From the NCBI GenBank assembly GCA_030760725.1, contig JASWHV010000005.1, positions 87,488,622-87,552,621 on the forward strand: a stretch of 64,000 nucleotides of DNA, written 5' to 3'. The stretch comes from Neostapfia colusana. Taxonomy: Eukaryota; Streptophyta; Magnoliopsida; Poales; Poaceae. Positions 11,597 to 23,408 of the stretch are shown piece by piece; position 1 is the first letter of the stretch, and each line of letters starts with the position of its first letter. The position numbers and the translations under genes are program-made. The notes under the pieces were generated by a model. That model did no database searches. It was not told the origin of the DNA and worked only from the letters and a program-made list of their open reading frames with translations.

Positions 11597-11608
11597 CTGT
11601 CATGACAG
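11597..11608. promoter_or_regulatory. Conserved LTR palindrome, LTR-C form
   Basis: CTGTCATGACAG, perfect, between TTGACCGTGAGCACGG and TTTTGACTCTGCAGAGTT. The other copy of the family has the same palindrome at 1053-1064. Confidence 0.6.
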
Positions 11609-13971
11609 TTTTGACTCTGCAGAGTTTGTACCACTGTACCCACATGTAGTGATTTCATCCCCCGTCGCCAGGTGGACTAAAAGAACCTCCATTATGCCAG
11701 TGGCTACGAACCACATTCACACTTCCCAGGTGTGTAGCCAGGAGATCACTACGAAGCCTTTACAAAGGGATTCCCGACGAGCGTGGGCCCACTGAGGTTT
11801 CACCCCTAACAGCATACAAGAGGCTCCAACCCCGCTGCAGTGGCCCCCTCTTGAGCCTTGCGGTTCATATGGTAGTCCAGCTGACACCTACTCCCCGCAC
11901 CATCCAACACACCCATACTACGCCGGGGATACACCTAATTAATTGGCCAAGCTGCCCCATCTCAGCATGTGGTTGGCACTGTAAAGCCAGGTTACATGCT
12001 CCATGAACCGGTCCTTAGGATCCAGGCAAGTACTAAACACAAACCCGAGTCTCGTGCACCCAGCACACAACCAAAACATCCAACTTGCCTTGATCCCTAC
12101 CTCTACATAACTCACAATATCTCATTCAAGAGTATGGTAAAATAAACTGATGATCTCACATCCCAAATATCCTATTCTAAGCATGGCTAAGCATATGCAT
12201 AATAATGAATGATAAAATAAGTCCCAACCCAAGCTACAAGGAAACAAGGTAATGCAATTCTAGGGAAACTTCCTAGCATGGGTTTCATATTTCATTTGAC
12301 AATGCAAATAATTCTATCTACACATCCTAGCATAGGATCAAAGTGGTCAAGGACACTTGCCTCCTTCCTGCTGCTCTTGAAATGGGTAGTCCTGATCTTG
12401 GAAAGGAATAACTTGCTCTTGAGCAGGTTCTACATCATACCATCCCACATAGCAAAAGAAAAACAACAATCCATAAGACATAGTTCACACTTCCACTTCA
12501 TACAAGCCACACATTCATATTTATGAAAGTCATTCACCATTATAAGTGTTGTGGTTACTCTATGTGTGTTGATTTGTGGCTTGCATACATTTTTAATCAT
12601 GTGTATATGATTCCTACTTTTGTGTTCACATTTATACTTGCATACTATATATATGAGTTTCCAATTTAAATAAATTCCTTATATTCAATTACTAGACCTT
12701 TTAGCTACAAAGTATGCATGAAAGGTAATTTCCTTCTCCATATGTGTCTTCAGAATTTCTACTAACCCTAAACTGAATTCTTTGGATTTTAGAACTCCAT
12801 TTATCATTCACTAGTTGCTATATTTTCAGATTTATTTCCTATGCCTAAATGTGAACTTTATTATGAAAATAATAAGACACATCATCTAAACAGAATAGGT
12901 TCTGATCTAAAATATTTACCAATATATTTTTGACCTTTTCCTCTGATGTAAAATATTTTACAATTATTTTCCCTATTTTCCAGAACTATTCTTTACTTAA
13001 AAATGTGTCCCTAAATGTGAATAATAAATTAAACAGATTCACTTCAGCCCAAAATATATTTTTATCTCACTTCAAAGTTTTCTAAATACTGAGAAAGTTT
13101 TTAATTTAATTTTGACAATATGTTTGTCTCACTTTTTAAATTTTAAATACTAGCCACATATTCAATTTCCTAAATTAAATATCAAACAGGGCTAAAAAGT
13201 TAAACTCACCCCACTACAGGGTCAATAATATTATTTTAACAATTTTCAGGGGTCTAGCTACTCATAACAGAGGATTTTTCCTAATTTTTATTAAGTCCAG
13301 GGGCTAAAACTAATTTTTAAATGAATTTACATGATTTTCTGAAGTTCCAGGGGCTAGATCAGAAGTTTCCGGGGCTAGCTCTTATTTCCCGAGAACCCCA
13401 GGGGGTAGCACGTAAGATTTCCAGTCTTTATAACGCGGGGCTGACGTGGACCGTCCGATTTTAAACCGACGGCTGAGATTATAACGTCGAACCGGTACGT
13501 GGGGATTTAAACTCTACCGTGCGATTTAAAATAAACGGCGCACAAGCGGCCACGTCGCTCTGATCGAGCGCGGGCGGCGCTGCCGGCGGCGCACGGCGGC
13601 GGGAAGCGGCGATCTCGCCGGAGACTTTCGGATCTTCGAGAATTCTTCCTAGAACTGTGATCTTATGGCATAGATCGGTGGAGGAGAGGTCGGGGATCTC
13701 ACCTCGGGGGTTTTCTTGAGCTCGGAGGTCCTAGAAGGTGATCGGCGATGAGGTCCGAGGTGAATTCACGGCGAGGCTCGTCGACGCTGTGTTTACACCG
13801 CAAGTCACCGAGTTTTCTGCACCTGCAAGGTTCCGCGGAGGCGGTGGATCAAGACCAGCGAGTTAGATCGGAGTTTCCGAGCGTAGATTGGCCAGAATTC
13901 GCCGGAGAAGGCTCGGGTTCTCACCGGAGGAAAAACAGCAGATCGCGTGGGAAAAACAGAACGAGGCCGGG

Positions 13972-13980
13972 GTTTTTATA
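13972..13980 (-). promoter_or_regulatory. TATA box of the solo LTR-C
   Basis: The minus strand reads TATAAAAAC within the GC-rich block of the LTR, a typical U3 promoter context. There is no second complete copy in the window to compare. Confidence 0.5.
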
Positions 13981-14450
13981 GACGGGGGAGGGCGGCGGGG
14001 TGGTTTAGATCGAGTTTGCGTCGCCCCCCAACGGAATTCGGCTGGGATACGCGAGAATTCCTGATCGGTTTCGATTCGGGTGAGAGAGTCCGGCGCTGGT
14101 GCGAGGTAGACGAAGAACTGGCGGGCCCCGCCTGTCAGTGGGAGGAAAGGGCGCGCGCGGCTGCGGGCTGGCGCGGGCGCTGGTTGGGCCGGCTGGTGGG
14201 TTTCGGCCCACTGGCCGGTTTTTTTCTGTTTTCTTTTTTTTTTCTTTTTCTATTTCTTTTCTGTTTTGAATTTAAATTGAATTCCAGTTTGAATTTGAAT
14301 TTTTGCAAAACATGCAATACGTCCAAAAATTTTTAAATTCCCCTCTCAACATGATTTAGGGTCTTAACAAGATTTTTGGGGTGTTACATCTAAGTCGTCG
14401 GCTCAGGAGTTGGAAAAGAAGTTCGTGGTTTTGGCCAGAGGTTCTGGGTT

Positions 14451-14459
14451 CTATTTATA
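14451..14459 (-). promoter_or_regulatory. TATA box of the Tekay-1 3' LTR
   Basis: The minus strand reads TATAAATAG. The same box is present in the solo copy (20361-20369) and the other LTR (25569-25577). It sits directly downstream, in element sense, of the GAGCTC/ACGTG array. Confidence 0.75.
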
Positions 14460-14639
14460 ATCGGGAAGAGAAGAGTCCTAATCTGATTGGACTTCGATTT
14501 AAGAGTTCTTTTCAGATTGTCGTCGAATCTTAATCTTATATCTAGTTGATTTGGTGCAGTATCATTGTGGAATGCAGGTCGGTTTCTTCTCCGTACTGAT
14601 ATTTCTACGCGTACAGAATCCAAAACCGCTTCAGAACTC

Positions 14640-15235
14640 GTTACCTCCTCGGTGATGAGCTCCGGAGGCTCCACGTGTCCACCGGGTCCTGGTCTCTCCC
14701 TCTCTGCAGGGACGAGCTCCGGTTGTGCCGCATGTCAAGTGAGCAAGACTTTACTCTCCTTCGGAGGTGAGCTCCGCGTGCGCCACGTATCCTAGCGGTC
14801 GGGACCTCCTCTCTTATTCAGAGGTGGCTCCGTACACGCCACGTGTCAGTGCCGAACCTTTCCTCTCTTCTTTCCTCAGAGACGAGCTCCGAGGTTAACA
14901 GGTGTCCAACAGTGACGGACCTCCCGGAGATAAGCTCCGGTGGCGACACGTGTCAAATAGAACCGAACCTCTCGGAGGTGAGCTCCGAGATCGACACGTA
15001 TGCCACGCGACTGGTCCTCTGGTTTCCGCGGTGACTAGCTCCAAAGGTGACATGTGTCCTGCGGAAATGCCTTTGCTTCTTCCGCAGAGGCTAGCTCCGG
15101 GCAACACGTGTCCCACAGGGTCGGACCTCTCCCCCTTTGCGGAGATGAGCCCCGAGCCTGCCACATAGCCAGTTTAGCGGCGGACCTCTCCCCACTTCGC
15201 AGGGATGAGCTCCAAACACGCCACGTGGCCAGCGG
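14640..15235 (-). repeat. U3 array of GAGCTCCG plus ACGTGTC repeats, Tekay-1
   Basis: About eleven degenerate units of 50-60 bp, each with a (T/G)AGCTC-type block and then a CACGTGTC, CACGTATC or CACGTGGC block. The same array occurs at 20530-21075 and 25765-26355. ACGTGTC is an ABRE-type core. Some units read ATGTG or ACATA, consistent with decay of methylated CpG. The array lies about 0.2-0.8 kb upstream of the TATA box. Confidence 0.75.
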
Positions 15236-15380
15236 CCACGGTAAGTTGTCTTCGGCGCTCTCGGTGAACTGGATTCGGCTCTTATTGGCTATCTTTTTGA
15301 TATTTCTCTGTTCCCACTTCTTTTTAAAAATGTTTTCTCTACATGGATTATGTGCTTAAACCAGAGATGAGGGTGTCACA

Positions 15381-15396
15381 AATCTACCCCCCTTAA
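15381..15396 (-). other. PPT of Tekay-1
   Basis: The minus strand reads TTAAGGGGGGTAGATT immediately inside the 3' LTR, a purine-rich primer site for second-strand synthesis. Confidence 0.75.
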
Positions 15397-16958
15397 ATTG
15401 AATCTCGCCCTCGACATTCGTTAGCAGAGAACAGATGGGGAAATTCTGCCTTGATGTCTCCTTCACGCTCCCATGTGGCTTTGGCTTCGGTGTGATGGCT
15501 CCATTGCACCTTGCACCATCGAATCACTTTGTTCCTGGTGACCCTTTCTTTTACGTCCAAAATTCGGACAGTGTGTTCCGCATAAGTCAGGTCTTCTTGA
15601 ATTTCAAGCTCTTCCATTGGTATTTGTTCCTCTGGTACTCTCAAGCACTTCTTGAGCTGGGATACATGAAACACATCATGTACGTCGGAGAGATATGTTG
15701 GGAGCTCTAGTTGATAGGCTACTTCTCCTCTCTTGTCCAAAATCTAAAATGGTCCGATGTAGCGAGGTGCTAGCTTGCCTTTGACGTTGAAATGTCGTTG
15801 GCCTCGGATAGGCGATACCTTAAGGTATACGAAGTCTCCTACCTCGAAAGTTAACTTCCTTCGCCTATTGTCCGCATAGCCTTTCTGTCGTGACTGAGCA
15901 GCCTTTAAATTCTCCCGTATCGTTTGGACTTGCTTCTCAGCTTCTTGTAGCACTTCAGGTCCAAACACCTGGTTCTCTCCGGTCTCGTTCCAGAACAGCG
16001 GCGTTCTACACCGTCTACCATATAATGCTTCGAAAGGCGACATCTTCAAGCTAGCTTGATAGCTGTTATTATAGGAGAATTTGGCGTAGGGTAAACTCCT
16101 ATCCCAACTACGCCAACGTTTCAAGGCGCAAGCTCTCAACATGTCCTCCAAAATTTGGTTTGTCCTTTCGGTTTGCCCATCGGTTTGTGGGTGATAGGCG
16201 GAGCTAAAATCCAGTCGTGTACCCATGGCTTTCTGCAGCTTCCTCTAGAATCTAGAGGTAAACTGAGAAGCTCGATCTGAGACTATCCTCCTCGGAACTC
16301 CGTGACGGCACACGATCTGCCCCATGTACAACTCGGCTAATTGTGCAACGTTGTAATTGGCCCTTACAGGGAGAAAATGGGCGGTTTTCGTCAATCGGTC
16401 CACGATTACCCAGATGGAGTCATAACCCGACTGGGTACGTGGCAATCCGATGATGAAGTCCATGCTGATGTCTTCCCATTTCCACTTGGGTACCTTCAAA
16501 GGTTGCAACAGTCCAGCGGGTTTTTGGTGTTCGGCCTTCACCCGTTGGCATGTGTCGCATAGGGCAACGTATTCGGCTATGTCCCTTTTCATACCATCCC
16601 ACCAATAACAAGTCTTCAAGTCCTTGTATATTTTGGTACTTCCAGGATGTATAGAATAGGGTGAATCATGTGCCTCCTTCAATATCATGTCGCGGAGGTG
16701 CTTTATGTTAGGCACACAAACCCTTCTTCCTAGCCAAAGCGTACCCTTCTCATCTTCTTTGAAATCCTTCTCTATTCCTTGTCGGATCCTTTCCTTGATC
16801 TCTGTGATCTCCTCATCCGTTGCTTGGCCGTCTCTTATCTCTTGCTCCAATGAATAGTGGATCTCCATCATTTCCATGTTGTTCAAGAATCCGAGGTGCA
16901 ACCGCTCGAACTCGTTACGTAGTTCGGGTGGTAGCTTCCCACCGTGAGTTGGTGACAT
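15393..16958 (-). pseudogene. Tekay-1 integrase with C-terminal chromodomain
   Basis: The piece 16245-16958 holds the zinc-binding domain (HPGSTKIY ... CDTCQRVKAEH) and the first two catalytic Asp residues (SMDFIIGL, VSDRASQF). The piece 15744-16226 holds the third acidic residue (DGQTERTNQIL) and the C-terminal GKLAPRYIGPF motif. The piece 15393-15740 is a chromodomain (DLTYAEHTVRILDVKE ... WEREGDI), expected to guide insertion into heterochromatin. Breaks are a TAG after FTSRF, where the family has Trp, and a stop after GPF. The element is therefore not autonomous. Confidence 0.92.
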
Positions 16959-17026
16959 GCTCCCTTCCGGCTCAATGCATCAGCTACTACATTGACCTTC
17001 CCGGGGTGGTAGTTGATTCCAACATC

Positions 17027-18178
17027 TTAATCCTTGATGAGTTGCAACCATCGACGTTGCCTCAATATCAAGTCCGTTTGGGTAAATACGTACTTGAGGC
17101 TTTTATGATCCGTATAGATCTCACATCGATGACCAAGGATATAATGTCTCCAAATCTTCAATGCATGCACTACTGCTGCTAGCTCCAAGTCATGTGTAGG
17201 ATAATTAAGCTCGTGCTTCTTTAATTGTCGTGAGGCATAGGCTACCACTTGTCCTTCTTGCATGAGCACACATCCGAGCTCCTGTCTGGATGCGTCACAA
17301 TATATGTCAAAGCTCTTACTTACGTCCGGCAATATCAAAACCAGCGCCGTGGTTAGCTTTTTCTTGAGTTCCTCAAAGCTTTCTTGGCATGCTGGTGTCC
17401 ATCGAAAGGCTTTCCCCTTTGTTAGCAACTCCGTCATAGGCTTTGCTATCTTAAATAAGTTTTTGATGAATCTTCGATAGTATCCCGCCATCCCAAGAAA
17501 ACTCCGAATATCTCTCATGTTTTGCGGCTGGTCCCACTTCTGAACATCTCTTACTTTTCCGGGATCAACCGATACCCCTTCTTCGGAGATAATGTGGCCT
17601 TGGAACGATATTTCCTTTAGCCAAAATTGACACTTGTTAAGCTTGGCATACAATTGATGCTCACGCATTTTCTGCAAGGTCAATTTTCAAATGTTCTTCA
17701 TGCTCCTCCTCACTTTTTGAATACACCATAATGTCGTCGATGAAAACCACGACGAACTTATCCAAGTACTCCATGAAAACCTTGTTCATGAGGTACATGA
17801 AGTATGCGGGTGCATTTTTTAACCCAAAAGACATGACGGTATATTCATCCAAACCATACCTTGTTCGAAAGGCAGTCTTGGGTATATTGGAGGGCTTAAT
17901 CTTCAGCTGGAAGTATCCCGACCGAAGATCAATCTTGGAGAACACTCGGGCTCCGTTCATTTGGTCGAATAGGTCCTCTATACGGGGCAGAGGGTATTTG
18001 TTCTTGATTGTTACCTCGTTGAGAGACCTATAGTCCACGCACATCCTTTGGGTCCCATCCTTCTTGTCTACGAAGAGCACAGGAGCTCCCCATGGTGACG
18101 AGCTTGGAGGTATAAAACCCTTCTCCAACTGTTCTTGAATTTTCTTCTTGAGTTCTACCAGTTCATTGACGGGCATCC
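17027..18178 (-). pseudogene. Tekay-1 reverse transcriptase and RNase H
   Basis: The piece 17661-18176 carries RT fingers and palm (MCVDYRSLNEVTIKNKYPLP, SKIDLRSGY, catalytic VVFIDDIMVYS). A frameshift around 17670 leads into 17027-17683 with the RT thumb (HIISEEGVSVDPGKV) and RNase H (Asp in FDIYCDAS, Glu in HDLELAAVV, Asp in YTDHKSL). The frame stops at about 17027, before the end of RNase H. Its N-terminus joins the protease at 21219 once the solo LTR 18179-21213 is ignored. Confidence 0.93.
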
Positions 18179-21100
18179 TGTGACGCCCTCAATTCTGTGG
18201 AATACCACGGAACCGAGAACTAATGCATATGTGTGCCCATGATGTTCTCCACACATACACATATGATCCACAAACTGAATTCAGAATATATATTACCACG
18301 AATAACATGGTTTATTACAAAGCCTCACGAGTCTTGGACTCATGCTCACAGCGGAAGTCTTTATTTCTTCGCAGCGGAAATCTTTATTCTAATGTGGAAG
18401 CGATTTAACTATGCGGAAGCAAATCTAAGCAAAGGTGACTCCATCTCTACTCCCTCCACAGGCAAGGTTGAGAACAGATCATACGCCCTATTGCTCCACT
18501 TGGTCTTCATAGTAGTCTTCTCCTGCTGCTGATTAGGAGATAATAATGCAAGTTTGAGTACAATGATGTACTCAGCAAGTGCGGAAAAACATGATATGTA
18601 GCTCATAGCAAGGTAGGTATAAAAAGGCTCATTTGCAGAAAAGCAGAAAAAAACCATGATAAAACAACAACTAAATCTTTAGATGAATGTAATCCCAGCA
18701 TGTATTTAATTACCAACATACCTCCGTCACTTTTCGTGTTCCATCCAAACATTATTCCACATTATCCTTACTCACGAATACCTCCTCGTATTCGCTACCA
18801 TCTCGCGAATACCTTCTCGTATTCGCTACCATCACATCTCAGAACAACATCGTCTCACACCGAGATCAATCTTGTTGTCGTAACTCAATAGTCACACAAC
18901 CATCTCATCATCCGGACTCAATAGTCCCAAAACCAAACCATAACCAATAACTATAACCAAGAACCATAACCAAGAACCGCCCCAATAACCATCCCAACTA
19001 ATCATGGCAGTTTAGCCAGGCGCTCGTGACCGTAAGCTCGGCTATCATGATAGTTTTAATAACTCTGCAGAGATTGTACCTCTTTACCCACAAGTTTGTG
19101 ATTTCGTCACCCGTCGGCGACTGCAGAACCTCCAACCTCCATTATACCAGTAGACAACCGTTGGTGTATGGTCAAGAGATCACAAAATAACCTTTACAAA
19201 GGGGTTACTAGATGTATGGACTCACTAAGGTTTCACCAGCAGGCTAGAATCTCCAATTCTCCCACCCACGGGCCCCCTCTTGTGCCATGCAGTTCCCAGG
19301 GCAGTCCTCGCTCGACTCCCATTCCCTGCGCCTTCCACAATCCATAACACTCTAGCAACTTACCTAATTACTCAGCTAAGCCACACCCATACTTGGCCTT
19401 GTGGTGGCACTGTTATCCTGGCATGTGCATGCATGAACCGGTCCTTAGATCTACGGCAAGTAAACCACCATCTCATGCTACCTCATTCATAAACCCAGGC
19501 TTGCCTAGATCTCCCTTCGATCCATGTTCATTAACATCATTAGCTTTCTCATTATTATTACGAGTGCAGTTAGCTAGACACATCTATCTCGTTTCCCAAT
19601 CCCATGGACTCAGCAAAACATAAAGCAAAAACCATACCCGACTCATAAACGTCCCTGGCGACAAGGGTGGTTTAATCAATACTAGTAAACTGCTATAAAA
19701 GGGTTTCCCATCATGTTTGACTCAGCACACACACCTTTTCGCATAACAAAACAGTTTTACCCAAAACATAGTATCAATATGGTCAAGGATCACTTGCCTT
19801 GTTCTTGCGGTTCCGGTTGTTCTTGAATCTCAAAACCTTGTTGCTGTAGTTCGTCGTAGACAGCTCCCTGAGCTTGTCCTGCTAGGTAGGATCACGCGCA
19901 TACAAGATTCACAGCAATCAATATCATGCACAAACCTTAAACTAGATGCGATGATGCACATGCATGCTATCCTATGATTGGTTTTTATCAGATTGGTTTG
20001 TTCGTGTTCTTGCATGGCTTGCATGGGCAGAGGTGTTCGGATCAAAGGTGGACGTGGCGATGATCTTGTCTTTAGATCAACCTGATCATCAAGTGATCTG
20101 TCCAAAAGAATGCTTCTGTTCGAAAGGAACAAAAGAACAGATGCAAAGAAAACACAATAATGCCATAAGGTGGTATAGTAGTCCTACCTCACGTTCTTCT
20201 TGGTTTTCGAGGTCCTCCTCAGACCCTTCTGGCTTTCCTCCGGCGATCTTCCTTGCTGGGTTTCGGCGATGGTTTACTCGGCGAAATAGGGCTAGGGCTC
20301 TAAGTCGTCGGCTCAGGAGTTGAAAAAGAAGTTTGTGGTTTCGGCCAGAGGTTCCGGGTTCTATTTATAATCGGGAAGAGAAGAGTCCTAATCTGATTGT
20401 ATCCCGAATAAGAGTCTTATTCAGATCTTTGTTGGATCCTAACGTCTTATCTTTAGTAACATCATGGAATTCAGGTCGGTTTCTTTTACGTACCGGCATT
20501 CTTACGCATAAAAACCGCCCCAGAACTTGTTACCTCCGCGGTGATGAGCTCCGGAAGCTCCACGTGTCCTCCGGGGCCTGGTATCTCCTTCTCCGCAGAG
20601 ACGAGCTCCGGTTGTGCCGCGTGTCAATCGGGCGTGACCTCCCTTTTCCTTCGGAGGTGAGCTCTGCGTGCGCCACGTATTAGTGCCGGTCTTTCCTTTT
20701 TTCTTTCCTTAAGGACGTGATCCACGGTTGACACGTGTCAAGCAGCGACGGACCTCCCGGAGATAAGCTCCGGTGACGACGCATGTCCAATAGAACCAGA
20801 CATCTCGGAGGTGAGCTCCGAGATCGACACGTATCCCGCGAGACTGGTCCTCTGGTTTCCGCAGTGACTAGCTCTGAAGGTGACACGTGTCCTGCGGAAA
20901 AATGCCTTTGCTTCTTCCGCAGAGGCTAGCTCCGTGGGCAACACGTGTCCCACAGGATCTGACCTCTCCCCTTTGCAGAGACGAGCCCCGAGCCTGCCAC
21001 GTAGCCGGCTTAGCGGCGGCCTCTCCCCACTTCGCAGGGATGAGCTCCGAACATGCCACGTGGCCAGCGGCCGCAGAAGTTGTCTTTGACGCTTTATGTG

Positions 21101-21213
21101 AACTGGACTCGGTTCTTACTGGCTATCCTTTTGATAACTTTCTCTGTTCCTATTTTTCTTAAAATGTTTTCTCTTCATGAATATATGTTGACACCAGAGA
21201 TGAGGGTGTCACA
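18179..21213 (-). mobile_element. Solo LTR of the Tekay-1 family inside Tekay-1 pol
   Basis: A complete 3035-bp LTR (TGTGACGCCC...GGGTGTCACA) is flanked by CATCC at 18174-18178 and 21214-21218. Ignoring it joins the protease end (KRPYRM) to the RT start (PVNELVELKKK). It has the TATA box at 20361-20369, the U3 array at about 20530-21075, the palindrome at 19042-19053 and the hairpin at 18555-18574. It is a later insertion of the same family, not a third LTR of one element. Confidence 0.93.
19042..19053. promoter_or_regulatory. Conserved LTR palindrome, Tekay-1 solo copy
   Basis: CTATCATGATAG, identical to the copy at 9702-9713 with the same flanks. Confidence 0.6.
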
Positions 21214-21218
21214 CATCC

Positions 21219-22949
21219 TATAGGGTCTCTTGGCTATGGGTGCTGTTCCGGGTACCAAATTAATGGCAAACTCAATATCCCGATCAGGGGTCATACCTGG
21301 AAGCTCTTCTAGAAACACGTCCGGGAATTCTTGAACCACTGGAATGCTATCCAATGTTGTTCCTTCGACGCGGTTCAAAATTGCCCTTTCGGTTGTTTGC
21401 TGGGCTGACTCAAACTCGACACGAATACCGTGCTCGTTTGTCAACTGCACGCTCCTTTCAGCACATTGGATTACTCCGTTGTGCTTGCTTAACCAATCCA
21501 TCCCGAGTATTATGTCAATCCCTTGGGAATCCAAGACAATAAGGTTGGCAAGGAAGTCTACCCCCCTTATTTTAAGGCTTACTTGCGGACATACTATATT
21601 AGTCCTCATCTCTCCTCCGGGAGAATTAACTAACATAGCACATTCTAAGTGGGATACGGGTAGATGATGTTTGGCAACATACTTGGATGATATGAAGGAA
21701 TGTGATGCTCCAGAATCAAATAAGATGGTGGCTGGGTTGGAGTTGGCAAGGAACATACCAATTATGATGTCCTCAGCCTGTTGGGCTTCCTCAGCAGAAA
21801 CATGGTTCACGTTGCCGCGAGCATAGTTCTGCTGTCCACGGTTCCCTTGATTGTCCCCTCCGTTCGGTCGCGGTTTATGCTTGGGCACGTTGCCTTGCTG
21901 TCCAGGGCCTCTCCTCGGGCACTGGTTTGCGAAGTGTCCTATTTCCCCGCATGCAAAGCATGCCCTGTTGCCTACAGCAGCAGGTACGTTGGGGCGGGGG
22001 TTTTGAACAGGAGCTCCCACGTTAGGTCGGGCACAGGAGGCATGGGCACACGAGGTGCTGGTGCAACGAGTTGTTGCTGTGGTGGCTGACCAGGGCGGTA
22101 TGCAGGAGTGGTCGATCCATACAGCGGTGCAGCTGGGGGCATGTATCGAGGTTGTACGTTGCTCCCTTGGGGCCGGTATGGCATCTTCCTCTTGCCCTCT
22201 CGCTCGATCTCTTTAATCTTGCTTTCGACCACTATAGCCTTGTCAACCAGCTTCTGGAAGCTTACGTAGTCATTGTTGAGGAGCTGAACCTGGATCTCAT
22301 TGTTCAACCCTCTCATGAACAGGTACTGCTTCCTCTGGTCTGAGTTGACATCCTCGGGGGCATACCGGGACAGTTGCTTGAACTTGTTGAGGTACTCATT
22401 CACACTTCTCTGTCCTTGGTGGAGACCTTCAAATTCCTGTCTCTTGAGCATCATTACACCAGCAGGGATGTAATGAGAGTGGAAACTCTCCTTGAACTCA
22501 GTCCAAGTGATTGTCTCCGGGTCGACATGGGCGTTGCATAGGGCATCCCACCAGTCAGCGGCAGCTCCCATAAGTTGGTGCGACGCAAAGAGAACCTTCT
22601 CTCGGTCATTGCACTGAACAATGGCAAGCTTCTTCTCCATGGATTTCAACCAATCATCGGCCTCCATGGGATCACTAGCTTGAGCAAAGGTGGGTGGTTG
22701 AGTCCTCATGAACTCTCCCAACCTGTTATGAGCCGGTGGTGGTGGTGGTGGCGGTGGTGCCGGAACAGGGTTGTTGTTGTTGGCCTGCAATTGACCCAAA
22801 GTTTGGATCATAGTTTGCATAAGTTGGTTCTGCATGGCCATCAACCGTTCCAGGTGGTTCTCGCCAGCTCCGGCGTTAACAGAAACTTCATTGTGACCAT
22901 CCTCTTGGTTGTCACGAGCGTTCCTTCAGCCGGCGTTTCCTCTCACCAT
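21219..22949 (-). pseudogene. Tekay-1 gag and protease
   Basis: Gag starts at the ATG 22947-22949 and meets TGA at 22926-22928 after seven codons, probably a mutated CGA. The capsid domain follows in 21972-22844 (FMRTQPPTFAQASDPMEADD, WTEFKESFHSHYIP, LHQGQRSVNEYLNKF). A 1-bp frameshift near 22020-22040 separates it from the CCHC zinc knuckle (CFACGEIGHFANQC) and the aspartic protease (active site LFDSGASHSFIS; flap-distal ILGMDWL). Gag packages the RNA and the protease matures the polyprotein. Confidence 0.92.
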
Positions 22950-23408
22950 CTGTGAGAGAGATTGCAATAGAATAGTAGGTTAGAATTGTAGTTTTCCTCA
23001 ACTATATCCATCAAGGTGAGTTGGACTATATATATATACTAGCCCATATGAGGATGTGAACAAGTGCCGAAACATCTCACACCTCTTTCTACGTACGTGT
23101 GGATATGGACAATGTTTTGAGACGTCCCACAACTCACACTAAGCATATAATCACAAACAATCATCACAAGGGCTCACACAACTCCTATTCAAGGATGGAT
23201 TCCTATGTCAAGGTAGTTTCAAGGCCAATCTAAGCGTCCTAGGATGCTTCCTTGGGTCAGCGTGGCTTAGCTACCAATCTGTGTCCAATACCAATCTGTG
23301 ATTCCTATTTAGGTGTGTATCCTACTGTTAACCCGTGGCTCTAATATCAATCTGAGATTTCTATCTAGGCGTGTAACCTACTGTCAACCCGTGGCTCTGA
23401 TACTAATC
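22950..23408 (-). other. Tekay-1 leader between 5' LTR and gag
   Basis: No gene. It holds the PBS at 23392-23405 and, next to it, a tandem duplication of the PBS-containing sequence (second copy of TGGCTCT.ATA at 23336-23349). A TATATATATA run lies near 23028. Confidence 0.7.
23392..23405 (-). other. PBS of Tekay-1, initiator tRNA-Met type
   Basis: The minus strand reads TAGTATCAGAGCCA, one base from TGGTATCAGAGCCA, the usual site complementary to plant initiator tRNA-Met. It begins three bases after the 5' LTR. Confidence 0.75.

Larger units (their letters stand above)
10959..14388 (-). mobile_element. Solo LTR-C inside the Tekay-1 3' LTR
   Basis: A complete 3430-bp LTR, TGTCACACTC...GGTGTTACA on the plus strand, is flanked by TCTAA at 10954-10958 and 14389-14393. 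Removing it recreates the sequence seen intact at 25500-25515. It belongs to the same family as 1-1257 plus 54974-55315, in the opposite orientation. Orientation is inferred from motifs shared with the Tekay LTRs. It is mostly AT-rich with a GC-rich block (about 13430-14220) that holds a TATA box. No internal region is present, so it is the product of LTR-LTR recombination. Frames at 13748-14336 are not convincing genes. Confidence 0.93.
8899..15380 (-). repeat. 3' LTR of Tekay-1, interrupted by a solo LTR-C
   Basis: It starts TGTGACGCCC and ends GGGTGTCACA on the plus strand, like 23409-26499 and 18179-21213. Removing 10959-14388 plus one TSD leaves about 3.05 kb. About 35 bp near the start, present in the other copies, are missing here. 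In element sense it contains a U3 repeat array (14640-15235), a TATA box (14451-14459), a palindrome (9702-9713) and a TGAGTAC...GTACTCA hairpin (9223-9242). Confidence 0.92.

Noticed and set aside
13748..14336. Two plus-strand frames in the solo LTR-C as a gene.
   Set aside because: They lie across the TATA box and GC-rich block of the LTR and show no known domain.
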